Shown one piece after another: positions 23,406 through 33,000 of a stretch of DNA of 64,000 bases (its first letter is position 1; each line of letters starts with the position of its first letter). The DNA lies in the NCBI RefSeq assembly GCF_001613385.1, contig NZ_BDCG01000025.1, positions 1-64,000 on the forward strand. The letters are read 5' to 3'. The translations under genes were made by a program, and so were the position numbers. Source of the stretch: Nocardia flavorosea NBRC 108225 (lineage in GTDB: Bacteria > Actinomycetota > Actinomycetes > Mycobacteriales > Mycobacteriaceae). The notes under the pieces were generated by a model, which saw only the letters and a program-made list of their open reading frames with translations, was not told where the DNA came from and ran no database searches.

Positions 23406-23719
23406 TCGACCTCGATCACGCCAGAAATCCGAGCATCCGGATAGTTCACAAGGTCCCGTCGAATAGACAGCAGTCGAGTCCTATAGCCGCGGACCCCCAG
23501 CTTCTCCTCCGAAGTGATCACCCTCCGGATATCGTCGCTACGTTCCGCCAGGCGGGCCACGGCCGCGTCGATGACAGGGATCGCATCCACCGACGCGGTC
23601 ATATCAAAAAGGCCACTGAGGTCGTCCACGTCGAAAATCAGTTTCCAAGCCGCCTCTTGATAGTCATAGACAACCACGTTCTCAACCGAGGAACCGGACA
23701 GAAGTGTTTCAATCAGCTT
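23402..23719 (-). CDS. Hypothetical tail-region protein
   Basis: 105 aa from TTG at 23719 (GGGG 6 nt upstream); a TTG at 23734 is the alternative. Acidic alpha/beta protein (VVYDYQEAAWKLIFDVDDLS). Overlaps its upstream neighbour by 11 nt. Function unknown. Confidence 0.55.
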   Translation of the reverse strand, partial: KLIETLLSGSSVENVVVYDYQEAAWKLIFDVDDLSGLFDMTASVDAIPVIDAAVARLAERSDDIRRVITSEEKLGVRGYRTRLLSIRRDLVNYPDARISGVIEVE

Positions 23720-24350
23720 CAACGAATGCCCCAAAAACTAGTATCTGCAACACCTGCGGCGCCACAGTCCCCGTAACGCTCGTCACATTGATGAAAAGGC
23801 GCTCACGATGGATGACGTTGTAATTGATTGCCCAGCTCTGTCGGTTTGTTCCCGCGTCCATCGAATATGTGCCGAGCACCGAAGACACGGTGCCGTCCGG
23901 ATCCCACTTCTTCAACTCGAACGTCAACCCGTTCGGCTGCGACAGAAATGCGATGTGCATATCCGTGATGACGCGTTCGAGCCCGCCCGGAACGTTCTGA
24001 CACGGGCCGATCAACAACTCATTCACACCCAGAACCACGGCAGCAGACGCCACCACAAACTCTGTCTCCCAATAAGAGACAGCTTCGAGTGCTGCTGCCG
24101 CTGTAGCTTCAGCCGAAACGGCAGCATTGAGAGCAGCCTGAGAATCAGTTACAGCCTGATCCGCCGCGCCCTCAATAATTACAATCGGATCCCGGAACTG
24201 CGCACCCATATTCGAATGCGCAGTCCCATAAGACACGCGCGCACCCTGCGTCAACGACGCCTGAGTATCCTCAGCCGTCATATCCTGCAACGCCGCAAAA
24301 GTACCCGGAACCTGCGAACCCTCAGGAATAGGAGCATTAGGGGCAGTCAC
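23709..24350 (-). CDS. Minor tail protein
   Basis: 213 aa, GTG at 24350. Ala-rich coiled region (residues 60-95, AVTDSQAALNAAVSAEATAA) then a beta domain (TFELKKWDPDGTVSSVLGTY ... IHRERLFINVTSVTGT) like those ending actinophage fibre proteins. Position in the tail gene block supports the call. Confidence 0.65.
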   Translation of the reverse strand: MTAPNAPIPEGSQVPGTFAALQDMTAEDTQASLTQGARVSYGTAHSNMGAQFRDPIVIIEGAADQAVTDSQAALNAAVSAEATAAAALEAVSYWETEFVVASAAVVLGVNELLIGPCQNVPGGLERVITDMHIAFLSQPNGLTFELKKWDPDGTVSSVLGTYSMDAGTNRQSWAINYNVIHRERLFINVTSVTGTVAPQVLQILVFGAFVEAD

Positions 24351-24372
24351 AGAAGATCACCCCCAACCCTCA

Positions 24373-24696
24373 TCAAATCTCGTTCAAAATCTCATCCGGA
24401 ATAGGCGGCGGAGGAGGAGCAGGAACATGCGTACGAATAAACGCCAACAAATCCTTCACATAATCAACCAGCACGTCGATACGACGCACATCCTGAATAT
24501 GCTGCAACGTATCCGCACGATGCTGAAGCTCAAGCTCATGCACCCGACCGCGAATGTCCCTCAACTCATCCCGCGTCGGAGCCAACACAGCCTCAAAATC
24601 CGCGCGCTGCGACTCCAGCGAACGCGACCGCGGGGCAACAAACCCCACGACCACGCCCACAACCCCCGCAGCCGCCGGAATGACGACCTCCCACAT
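24373..24696 (-). CDS. Lysis-cassette membrane protein (DUF2746-like)
   Basis: 107 aa. One N-terminal transmembrane helix (IPAAAGVVGVVVGFVAP), then a coiled coil (residues 28-75) and a Pro-rich end. Follows the holin gene, as DUF2746 proteins do in actinophage lysis cassettes; may act as second holin or spanin-like partner. Confidence 0.65.
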   Translation of the reverse strand: MWEVVIPAAAGVVGVVVGFVAPRSRSLESQRADFEAVLAPTRDELRDIRGRVHELELQHRADTLQHIQDVRRIDVLVDYVKDLLAFIRTHVPAPPPPPIPDEILNEI

Positions 24697-24702
24697 AGCG
24701 GG

Positions 24703-25041
24703 TCAGATCACAGGAGTCTTGTACGCGGCCACACCAAGGCCCAGCGCAGCCGACACGACAGCAGCCACAGCCGACGCCTGAGCATCACTGAACACGCTGT
24801 ACGCGACCAGGAGCGGCTGAGCAGCACCAAGAACGCCATACAGCCACGTACGCCAAGTACTCATCGAATTCGCGCCGGCCACACCGAAACCGACCAGAGC
24901 AGCAACAGCGCCACCCCACAGAGCAGCATCAGAATCATTGAGCAGACCAAGAGTTACCAGGAGAACCTGAACCGAACCCAGCGTGGCATAAATACGGCCA
25001 CGAGCCTCAGCAGTCAGGTCACGGATAGCGTCAAAAGACAT
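24703..25041 (-). CDS. Holin
   Basis: 112 aa from ATG at 25041 (GAGGTACC upstream: TGGAGGTACC region). Hydrophobic helices at about 18-35 (YATLGSVQVLLVTLGLL), 41-57 (ALWGGAVAALVGFGVAG), 63-80 and 90-107 (ASAVAAVVSAALGLGVAA). Directly after lysin A. Forms the membrane hole that releases or activates endolysin. Confidence 0.78.
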   Translation of the reverse strand: MSFDAIRDLTAEARGRIYATLGSVQVLLVTLGLLNDSDAALWGGAVAALVGFGVAGANSMSTWRTWLYGVLGAAQPLLVAYSVFSDAQASAVAAVVSAALGLGVAAYKTPVI

Positions 25042-25084
25042 GGAGGTACCCACTTCGAAAATAGAGGAATGGAATAGAAAGAGG

Positions 25085-25903
25085 TCAGGCGGCCTTGTCC
25101 GGGAATCCCGGGATGTTGATGACCGGGCAGTCCTTCGCCTCAAGGGCGTCCAGCCGCTTCAGAACCTCGGCCACGGCGTCAACCAGGGTCGCGCCATTCA
25201 ACTGCGGCCACCCCTTATACCCGCCCGCGTCACGCTGACCGAGACCGCACAACTGCTCCCGGATATCCTTCACATCAGAACCGATCGGGCCGACAAAGCC
25301 CTTAACAAAATCCTGGATCTGCTTAACTTCAGCAGCACTCATAGGGGCATCTCCCTTACGATCAATGATTGTCTGAACATCCCGGCGGAAGGCATTCATG
25401 TCGATGCCCCACGGGTCTATTTTTCCTTCGGACGAGTACTCGCGATGTGCGACACAATCACCCGAACCACGGCCAATGCGGCGCAGGATCGCAGCGCAAC
25501 CGCGCTTATAGGCGTCCAACTGCACCGCCGGCCATGGCTGCGAACCGGTGCCGCTATTCACGGCCTCGATGCCGATAACGCTGTAGTTCGCGTTGTTCGT
25601 CGGCCAGCCATTCCAGCTACCTCGACCCGCATGCCAGCAGACCCCAGCAGCAATCACGCGGTACGTACCGTCGCGTTCCAGGACTAGCTGGGCGAGAGGG
25701 CCAGGCAAGTCGGAGCGGCCGTTCTGCACGATGCGCCAGTCGTTCTCGCCGCCCCCTGCCGTGTGATGACAAAGGACGCCAATCACATTTCCGAAATCTC
25801 CATGACCGCGAAATTTCCAGCCGTCATGCTCAATTACTTTCAGACCCTCGGCGCGGAGAACATCCGCAAGCCACAGGGGATCCCCGGACCAAGCCATTTT
25901 CAC
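25085..25903 (-). CDS. lysA: Lysin A (N-acetylmuramoyl-L-alanine amidase)
   Basis: 272 aa, GTG at 25903 (ATG at 25897 is possible). Amidase_2/PGRP fold: LCHHTAGGG (zinc His), WHAGRGSW, IGIEAVNSG, and HREYSSEGKIDPWGID (catalytic His-Lys-Asp). Cuts the muramyl-L-Ala bond of peptidoglycan. C-terminal 85 residues (after 190) are helical and may target the wall. Next to holin. Confidence 0.9.
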   Translation of the reverse strand: MKMAWSGDPLWLADVLRAEGLKVIEHDGWKFRGHGDFGNVIGVLCHHTAGGGENDWRIVQNGRSDLPGPLAQLVLERDGTYRVIAAGVCWHAGRGSWNGWPTNNANYSVIGIEAVNSGTGSQPWPAVQLDAYKRGCAAILRRIGRGSGDCVAHREYSSEGKIDPWGIDMNAFRRDVQTIIDRKGDAPMSAAEVKQIQDFVKGFVGPIGSDVKDIREQLCGLGQRDAGGYKGWPQLNGATLVDAVAEVLKRLDALEAKDCPVINIPGFPDKAA

Positions 25904-25925
25904 CGACTTTCGGCTTCCGCCAATA

Positions 25926-26006
25926 TGTTAGAATTGGAAGCTCAATAGAAAGACCCCCGCGTCTGCGCCAACAGACCGGGGGCATGGCCGAACTTTGGAG
26001 GAGTTC
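25926..26006 (+). ncRNA. Candidate structured leader RNA of HNH gene (CGCYAA hairpin, copy 1)
   Basis: Extended -10 TGTTAGAAT (25926-25934) precedes GAAAGA and a hairpin: CCCCCG (25954-25959), bulged C, GTCTG, loop CGCCAA (25966-25971), CAGAC, CGGGGG (25977-25982), then CATGGCC and an RBS. A matching hairpin with compensatory changes lies before the HNH-like gene at 47.9 kb. Confidence 0.5.
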
Positions 26007-26010
26007 GACG

Positions 26011-26619
26011 ATGACTGATGTTACATGCTCTGTTCCCGCATGCATACGACCGCGGGGTACCCGAGGATACTGCTCAGGCCACTACGACCGGTGGAAGAAA
26101 TACGGGCACCCCGACGCCGCCCGACCACTGAACACCAAAGTCCCCCGCGGGGCATCGCTTCGAGAGCGCCTGATGTGGCGCGTAGACCCCGATCTCAGCC
26201 CTGACGAATGCTGGATCTGGCGCGGAGCGCGAGGCGGCACCAAAAAGCGTACAGGCATCGGATACGGGAAATTCACCGTCAACGGTCGCCAATACGACGC
26301 GCACCGCGTGTCATGGGAGATCCACAACGGCCAGCCCGTGCCACCCGGAATGCAGGTCCTGCACTCGTGCGATAATCCGCTGTGCGTCAACCCCAAGCAC
26401 CTGAGCATCGGCAGCAACCGGGACAACGTCGACGACATGGTCTCCAAGATGCGGCAGACCTACGGCGAGCGAAACCCGCAATCGGTACTCACCGATGAGG
26501 CCGTCCGCGACATACGATCAAGCTCGGCGAGCGACGCCGCACTTGCAGTGAAGTACGGTGTCGGCAAGTCATGCATCGCCGATGCACGTTACGGGCGAAC
26601 CTGGCGGCACATCGCGTAG
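26011..26619 (+). CDS. Zinc-finger HNH homing-type endonuclease
   Basis: 202 aa from ATG at 26011 (GGAGG upstream). N-terminal finger C-x4-C-x10-C-x2-H (CSVPACIRPRGTRGYCSGHY), then NUMOD/HNH region: YDAHRVSWEIHNGQPVPPGM, QVLHSCDNPLCVNPKHLSIG, and a C-terminal HTH (SDAALAVKYGVGKSCIADAR). Lone plus-strand gene inside the minus-strand late operon, the mark of an inserted mobile gene. Cuts DNA to promote its own spread. Confidence 0.85.
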   Translation: MTDVTCSVPACIRPRGTRGYCSGHYDRWKKYGHPDAARPLNTKVPRGASLRERLMWRVDPDLSPDECWIWRGARGGTKKRTGIGYGKFTVNGRQYDAHRVSWEIHNGQPVPPGMQVLHSCDNPLCVNPKHLSIGSNRDNVDDMVSKMRQTYGERNPQSVLTDEAVRDIRSSSASDAALAVKYGVGKSCIADARYGRTWRHIA

Positions 26620-26640
26620 CAATCGATCCCCGGAGTGGGG

Positions 26641-27336
26641 CTACACACCCACTTCGGGGAATCGATCCAAAATTGTCTTCCGGGGCCGCTTCGACAGGTG
26701 ACGCTCAACCATCAGGACCCGTTCCCGCTCGGCGTCGTCGACGGCCGCCAGGTACTCCAGAACCTCGTCAACTGTGTGTAAAGCTGGATTCCAGCCCGGA
26801 TCTTTGACGGGATAATTGGTCACGTACGCACCGTCACGTGACACTGGCCCGGTCTTGAGCTGTTTGCCCTCCCCCGTCACCCCAGCAACGATCTGCCCGT
26901 CCTCCGGCAACGGCGCGTTCGTGTCGAACCCGAGCGCTTCCGCCAACTGCCGCTTCGTATCCTGCGGCAGCGACGCCACGAACTCTTTGATATCGAACTT
27001 CGAGCGGTCGGGAGCATCCGCCGGCACCCACACGCCCGGACTGGTGAGCCAGTGCGGGTCAGTGTTCTTCGGCTGCTGGTACTTGATCTTCCGTTCCGGC
27101 GGGATCACCGAGTCCATCGGCCGCACGCCACAATCCCACTGCCGACGCGAGACCTCTTTCAGGTACTCGATCGGAAACGGAAGCGGGGCCCCCTTCATGC
27201 CGGGCAACCCGGCGAAGGTATGGAGCAGAGCCTCCTCTGGACAATTTGGGTTGGTGTTCTCCAAGGTGGGAAACTCGCCCGGTTTCAACCAGGGCGAGGT
27301 ATCCACTTCGACGGGACGCGAAGACTTCTTCGACAT
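26641..27336 (-). CDS. DUF2744-type virion/tail-region protein
   Basis: 231 aa from ATG at 27336 (GGAG upstream). Segments such as LHTFAGLPGMKGAPLPFPIE and VSRRQWDCGVRPM resemble the DUF2744 family found downstream of Gp37-like minor tail genes in actinophages. Likely structural or tail-assembly protein; exact role unknown. Confidence 0.7.
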   Translation of the reverse strand: MSKKSSRPVEVDTSPWLKPGEFPTLENTNPNCPEEALLHTFAGLPGMKGAPLPFPIEYLKEVSRRQWDCGVRPMDSVIPPERKIKYQQPKNTDPHWLTSPGVWVPADAPDRSKFDIKEFVASLPQDTKRQLAEALGFDTNAPLPEDGQIVAGVTGEGKQLKTGPVSRDGAYVTNYPVKDPGWNPALHTVDEVLEYLAAVDDAERERVLMVERHLSKRPRKTILDRFPEVGV

Positions 27337-27349
27337 CAAAACTCCTGGA

Positions 27350-29071
27350 CTATTTGCCCTGCACAGCCAACTGCTGCACGAGCGATCCGAGGTCAGCGAT
27401 CATCGCCAACGCACGCTGCCCGCGGTCTTTGTTCTTTTCCTTCTCGCCGATGACGGGCAGCCACTCAGGCGGAGACTCCCGATCCCAAGCAAGCGTGAGT
27501 TCACGGACGCGGTCGACATAGATGGTGTGGTCATCGACGTACAGCACCGTCGGGCCGTTCCCGACGACTGTGGAGCCGATCACCTGGGCGCCGATACGGT
27601 CACCGATGAAGAAATGCCCGCGCCCCTGATCACCGACGAACCACGGCGCCCCATCCCGGATGTTGATTTCGTGGCTGAACCACGATCTCGTGTCGTGCAG
27701 GGCTTTCCGCATCGACAGCAGCATTTCCAGCGTGTACGCCCGGTCGGAGCCGGACGCTAGCACTTCGAATGGGCTCGCCCACCCACCATTTGTTGCGCGG
27801 CCGGCGGATTCCAAGTTGGCCCAGGCGGCGATGGTGTCCCAGTAGAAGATTTGGGCGACGGCGTCCACCGCGCCACCAATGGGCGGTACCACGATTGCCG
27901 CTGCGAGCAAATCGCCCGCAGTCTGGATGGCAGCCGAGATAAGCTCATTCACGAATGGGAAACTGTGTCCACCGGCCACAATTTGTTTCGCGGTGCTCGG
28001 CGTGAACGTGAACTTGGACGATTCGATACCCGTCTCTTCGCCCTCAAGATAGATGACGTACGGGCACGTCTTGTCCGTCAACCGCAGGCCAGGAACGTTG
28101 TACGACGCCGGGGTTTCCGGCGACACAACGTCTTCCTCGATCACATCAAGGAAGTCCTCAGCCCACTGCGCGAACGTGCGTTCCAGCCCAGTGAACGGGT
28201 TACCGCCGTTCGACGTGTCCGTGAAGTACCCGGACTTGTCGACGATGTCCACGACCAGCGCGCCGTTACGCAGGGTTTGGCCTTCGATCGGCTGCTCGTC
28301 ATCATCGGCGATGTAGCGGCGGACCTGGATAGACAGTTGCGCGTCTTCCAGGATGTCCTTCGCCATATCGACCCAGCGTTTAAACCGGGAGTTCGGGACA
28401 GACCAGATCGTGCCCGCAGCCATGTCCTCAGCGAATGTCGTCGGTTTTACAACAACGGACCAGTTGCCCATTCCGGGCGCCGACGAATTCTGGTCCATCG
28501 GGTCATCCGGCAAACCCCACAAGCTAATTTGCTCACGCATAACGTTCAGAAAAAGGGCCGTTTTCAATGCCCAAATCGACGGACCCGCGATGAAGAATAC
28601 GCGCGGGAATTGTACGAAGGCGGGCAAGAACGGCGAGGCCCATGCCAGGTAGTAGTCCAGGACGCCCAGATCGTGGAGAAAGCGGACCACCAATACCCAG
28701 GTGCCGTCTTCTCTTTTTTCAAGAACCTGATCGTGAAGTCTTCCAGACCACCGGGCGCCGTCTTTGTCTACAGTGATGTAGACGTGCAGTTTCTCGCCGC
28801 GCTGTATGCGTGGCGCTACCTGGTATATCCACTTTGCCAACGGGTCATCGAGCGGAATTTCCACCTGGCCGGGGCCGACCTCGTTATCGAGCCATGTGAA
28901 GCTGGCAGAGTATTCCGAGTTCAGGATCCCCTGTAAACGAAAATCGCCATCCCAGAGCCTCATCAAAGGCGGTTCGAGGCGTGCCCTGCGGTCTGCTTCC
29001 TCCGCCGCGTTAGTGGCTTCCCAGATTGCTTCGCATTGCTCCTGCAAACTGAGGGTTGAGAGGTCCGTCAT
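27350..29071 (-). CDS. Minor tail protein (ReqiPepy6 Gp37-like)
   Basis: 573 aa. LHVYITVDKDGARWSGRLHD and VVRFLHDLGVLDYYLAW are typical of the ReqiPepy6 Gp37-like tail protein (a tail-tip component related to baseplate hub proteins). Middle region has a short hydrophobic stretch (about 385-410, AAIVVPPIGGAVDAVAQIF). Follows the distal tail protein gene in normal siphovirus order. Confidence 0.82.
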   Translation of the reverse strand: MTDLSTLSLQEQCEAIWEATNAAEEADRRARLEPPLMRLWDGDFRLQGILNSEYSASFTWLDNEVGPGQVEIPLDDPLAKWIYQVAPRIQRGEKLHVYITVDKDGARWSGRLHDQVLEKREDGTWVLVVRFLHDLGVLDYYLAWASPFLPAFVQFPRVFFIAGPSIWALKTALFLNVMREQISLWGLPDDPMDQNSSAPGMGNWSVVVKPTTFAEDMAAGTIWSVPNSRFKRWVDMAKDILEDAQLSIQVRRYIADDDEQPIEGQTLRNGALVVDIVDKSGYFTDTSNGGNPFTGLERTFAQWAEDFLDVIEEDVVSPETPASYNVPGLRLTDKTCPYVIYLEGEETGIESSKFTFTPSTAKQIVAGGHSFPFVNELISAAIQTAGDLLAAAIVVPPIGGAVDAVAQIFYWDTIAAWANLESAGRATNGGWASPFEVLASGSDRAYTLEMLLSMRKALHDTRSWFSHEINIRDGAPWFVGDQGRGHFFIGDRIGAQVIGSTVVGNGPTVLYVDDHTIYVDRVRELTLAWDRESPPEWLPVIGEKEKNKDRGQRALAMIADLGSLVQQLAVQGK

Positions 29072-29101
29072 TCGAAATCAACTCCAAACGAGCGGAACCG
29101 C

Positions 29102-30025
29102 TCAACCATTCAGCCACGGATGAGACCATCGACGCTGGCAATAAACTTCAACCCGGCCACCACCCGCCGGCGCGGCCTCGACTTTCACGGGCAAGTTGGT
29201 TTCGGGGGTCTTCGGGGGCACGCGATGAAGGAACGCTATTCCATTCATCCGGCCAGCAAGGTTCGTGCCGAATAAGTCGCGTACCTGCAACTTGTCTCGG
29301 TACAGGGTGACCCGCGCCCCACCCTCAACATCACCGAGACCAGGCAGAGTGATCTTCCGGTTGGCGTGTTCTCCGCCTGGTATTCGCTGGTGTTTCTTCC
29401 CGACCCACGAATAGTCCGGGAGTGTCCAAACGCCGCGAGTAACGACCCATTGCAGCCACATTGGTTGGTCGCACGGGTTAGATATGGTCACCCAGCCTTC
29501 CGAGGTCCCAGCCGACGAGGTTTCGAAATAGTCGACCGGGGTGTTCTCGTAGGCGTCTTCGAAATAGAGTGGCTGGTCGGCGACGACCGCCATTTTTTCG
29601 AGCGATGACCGGGTTAGATGCGGCGCATGCTCGTATTCGGACGGCACCGTGTCACTCAGCGCCAACCACAGAGAACGTGTCCCTGCGGTCGGCGTGGTGA
29701 TCGACAGTTTCGTGAGTGTCGAGTCCAAATCCCACGGGTCGTTTTCGTAATCCCACATGGAATGCCACTCGTTGTGGAGTGACTGCCATTCCTCGGGGGT
29801 TTCGCCCTTAAGGTGGACACCGAACGTGATGTCACGTTGGTCGTATGATTTCCCTTGGTACGTCGAACCCTTCTGGAACGCCGATGAACGTCGGCGCGTG
29901 ACTACGGGCGCCTCGAATAGGCCGCGTGGATCTGTTGCCAGATACAGCTTTTTCGAGGCTCCTGAGCCGCTGATGACCATGTGTTTGCCATCTTTGAAGA
30001 TTTCGACGCGGGGACCTTCCCGCAT
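29102..30025 (-). CDS. Distal-tail-type minor tail protein
   Basis: 307 aa from ATG at 30025 (a TTG 3 nt earlier is also possible). Beta-rich with QKGSTYQGKSYDQRDITFGV and LSITTPTAGTRSLWLALSD, as in Dit-like proteins of actinophages. Directly after the tape measure gene, the usual Dit position. Confidence 0.75.
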   Translation of the reverse strand: MREGPRVEIFKDGKHMVISGSGASKKLYLATDPRGLFEAPVVTRRRSSAFQKGSTYQGKSYDQRDITFGVHLKGETPEEWQSLHNEWHSMWDYENDPWDLDSTLTKLSITTPTAGTRSLWLALSDTVPSEYEHAPHLTRSSLEKMAVVADQPLYFEDAYENTPVDYFETSSAGTSEGWVTISNPCDQPMWLQWVVTRGVWTLPDYSWVGKKHQRIPGGEHANRKITLPGLGDVEGGARVTLYRDKLQVRDLFGTNLAGRMNGIAFLHRVPPKTPETNLPVKVEAAPAGGGRVEVYCQRRWSHPWLNG

Positions 30026-30043
30026 CAACAGAGTTCTCCCCTT

Positions 30044-33000
30044 TTAACCGGTGTATGGGATTGCCCGCAGGTCCGCCATCTGGTTCAGTTTCCGGAACGC
30101 GTCAGCATCGTTCTTGACGGTCAGATTGACTGTCATCGAGTTATCGACGCTGCTGATCTGCGACCCGGACGGATTCGACTGGACCACTTGGTTCGCGGCC
30201 CCGACCGCATGCTGTCCAGCCTGGTAATACCCGGACTGGTTGAGCAACGCTTGCGAGTCGACGCCTGGTGCTTGGGCTTTCGCCTTGTTCCATTCGTCGA
30301 ACGTTTTCGCGTACGCAGTGACTTCGGACGGGATCAAATCCCGCGGATCCGGCAGCCCCAACGGCCCCAAGGTGGAGTCGACAAGCGAGTTGAACCCGGT
30401 CGCGAACGCCCCAGACTCGCCGAAGAACCGATCCATGGTCTTCTTCTTCAGCGAACCGACCGTGTCCACACCCGCAACCGGCGGGCCACCCCAAATGTTG
30501 GTGTCCGGGGGTTCGGCGCCACCGTTGGGCGGCTGGTTCGGGTCGAACGGTGCCGGACCCCGCTGCTCCAGCGTTTTCGCCTGCGGCTTTGCGCCACCGT
30601 TGATGGCCTCCAACAGCGGACCCCACTGGCCGGCCGCGGCAGCATTCACGACGAATTCACCGTTGGACAGCAACGCCCGGATCTTGTCTGCGAGCGGACC
30701 ACCAGGACCGTTCACCCAGCCACCGTTGGCGTATCCGTGGCCGTGTCCCCACTCGGTGGTGAGGTCTGAGCCGTAGGTGTCCCGGTAGTAGTTGAGTGCG
30801 GCGACCATGTTCGCCATCGGGTCGGTGCGGTCGTTCGGCAGGCTGGGGTCACGGTAGGCGGCGAAGGTTCCGGGGATCACCTGAAGCAATCCCTGGGCTT
30901 CGTTACCACCACTGTTGACGTCCTGTACCTGCTGAAGAATCGACGGGTTACCGCCGGATTCGGACTTGATCTGCGCCATCATCGCGTTGACTTGGTTCTC
31001 GTCATCCGCGTTGAACCCCGTACGCCGCATGGCCTCTTTCGCGAGGTCACGCCAGCGTTCAACATTCCCGGTGGCCTCGTAATCGACGAGACCACCACCG
31101 GACCCGCCCAGCTTGGACGAGATGAACGAGGTGACAGCGTCGGCCATCTTCCGCGCGAACGCCTTCGGGATCTGCCCGAACTCACCCATACCGGGGAAGT
31201 CAGGGACACGATCCACCAAAGCGTTCAGCGGCTTGCGGACGAGGTTGTCGAGCGCGAAACCACGGCCGGCACCCATCGCGGACCCGAGAGCGTTCTTCAC
31301 CCGGTCGAACAGGCCGGCCTTCTCCTCGTCGGAGAGCTGGGTGAGGAAGTCGTTCGCAGCCCAGTGGACGTGGTCCCTGTGCGCTTCGTTCGTCGCCGAA
31401 CCAAAATCGAACGGCTTGCCTTCATCGAGGTTCGACCACCCGTTGAGCGGCCAGTGAATCAACTCCGCGGACTGCGGATACGTGTCATAGATCCAGCGGG
31501 CAATCTCATCCATCGGCCCCGCAAGGTCGATAGCCTTGCCCTGCATGTGCAGGTCGTAGCCCGAGCCGACATCCACGAAGCGTTGCCCCGAAGTGAGGAT
31601 CGCACCCGGAATCGCAGACGACACCAGATCCCACAAATGCTGCTGAATCGGCTGCAACGGATCCGACGTGGCGACAATGCCGCCGTCCGCATAACCCGGC
31701 AGAGGGCCGTCAGCCTTCGACTGCTTCCCGCCCGTACCGAGCACGCCTTTACGCATGCGGTACATGGCGTCATGGCCGCCAGCCGCAGCAACCTCATCCG
31801 CAGTCCACACATGCTCGCCGGCCGACAACCGGTACAGTCCGGCTTTGTCTTCCTTCGGGCCACCAGGACCACGCACCGGACCACCAGGGCCACCCATCCA
31901 ACGGGCACCGATCGGGGTTGCGGTCGGGTTCTCCTTGCCCATCTGCCCGACAGCCCCGACGTGCCCGAGCGGTTCCCATTTCGGGAGCCCGAGCTTGTCA
32001 GCGACCTTGTTCCAGATATCGCCGAACCCGTTCAGCACATCCACGACGGCATTGATCGGCCCATGGAACTGCGACGGCAGCTTCCCGAGAATCGAACCGA
32101 AATTCGAGACCGCGGCGTCGAAGAACGGGCCCAAGCTGTTGAACCCGTTTTTAAGCTTCTCAAGCGGGCCTTCAGTGCCGAGGATCCCATCGGTGATCTG
32201 ACCGAGGTTCGTGCTGAACAGGCCCCAGAAACCCTCACCGTCAGTGAGGCTGGTGCCCATTTCGCCGATGAACGTGCTGATCTTCGTCTTGATGCTCGGC
32301 AGCGTCTCGTCGCCGAGGACACCGCCGAACTCGGTCGCCGAAGTCAGGACACTCTTGAACCCATTGGCGGCCTTGTTCTTGAAATCAACCCAAGTCTTGG
32401 CGCCCCATGTGCCGACCTTCGCGGACTGTTGCGGAAGCCATTCGTCGGTGAAACTAGTCCAAAGCTCCTTGGCCTCGTTGAACCCGAGCTTGCCGAGGAA
32501 GACGGGAGGGGACGGCGCCAGCAGCCCGCCACCGATGTCTTTAGCCCGGTCCCAACCAGTCTTCTGGGAGCCGTCTTCATTGGTGTCTTCGGTGAACCCT
32601 CCAACGACCTTCGCGAACGGGTTCCCTTCCATCGCCCCGTTGAGCCAGTCGGCCAGTTCGACAGCCTTCGTCAGCAGGGTCGTGATCGAGTTGACGGTGT
32701 CGCGGACGTCTTTGAAGAAGTCCTTGATCTTCTGCTGCCCCTCCTCCGAGGAGAGGAAGTCGTTCCAGCGGTCCAGGGTTTGCGTGATCGAGTCGAGCCA
32801 GCCCTCACCGGTCTCATCGCTGCCGCGGAAGATATTGCGGACCAGGTCGATAAGACGGGTGCCGATGCCCCAGATCTTCCCGAACGCGTCCAGCGACTCC
32901 CGCAAGAAGTCACGGAACTTCTGCTGCCCCTCCGGCGACTCGGCCCACTCCCGGAACTTCTGTGCGAAATCAGCGAACCCACCCGACAGGCCGGGCAGGA

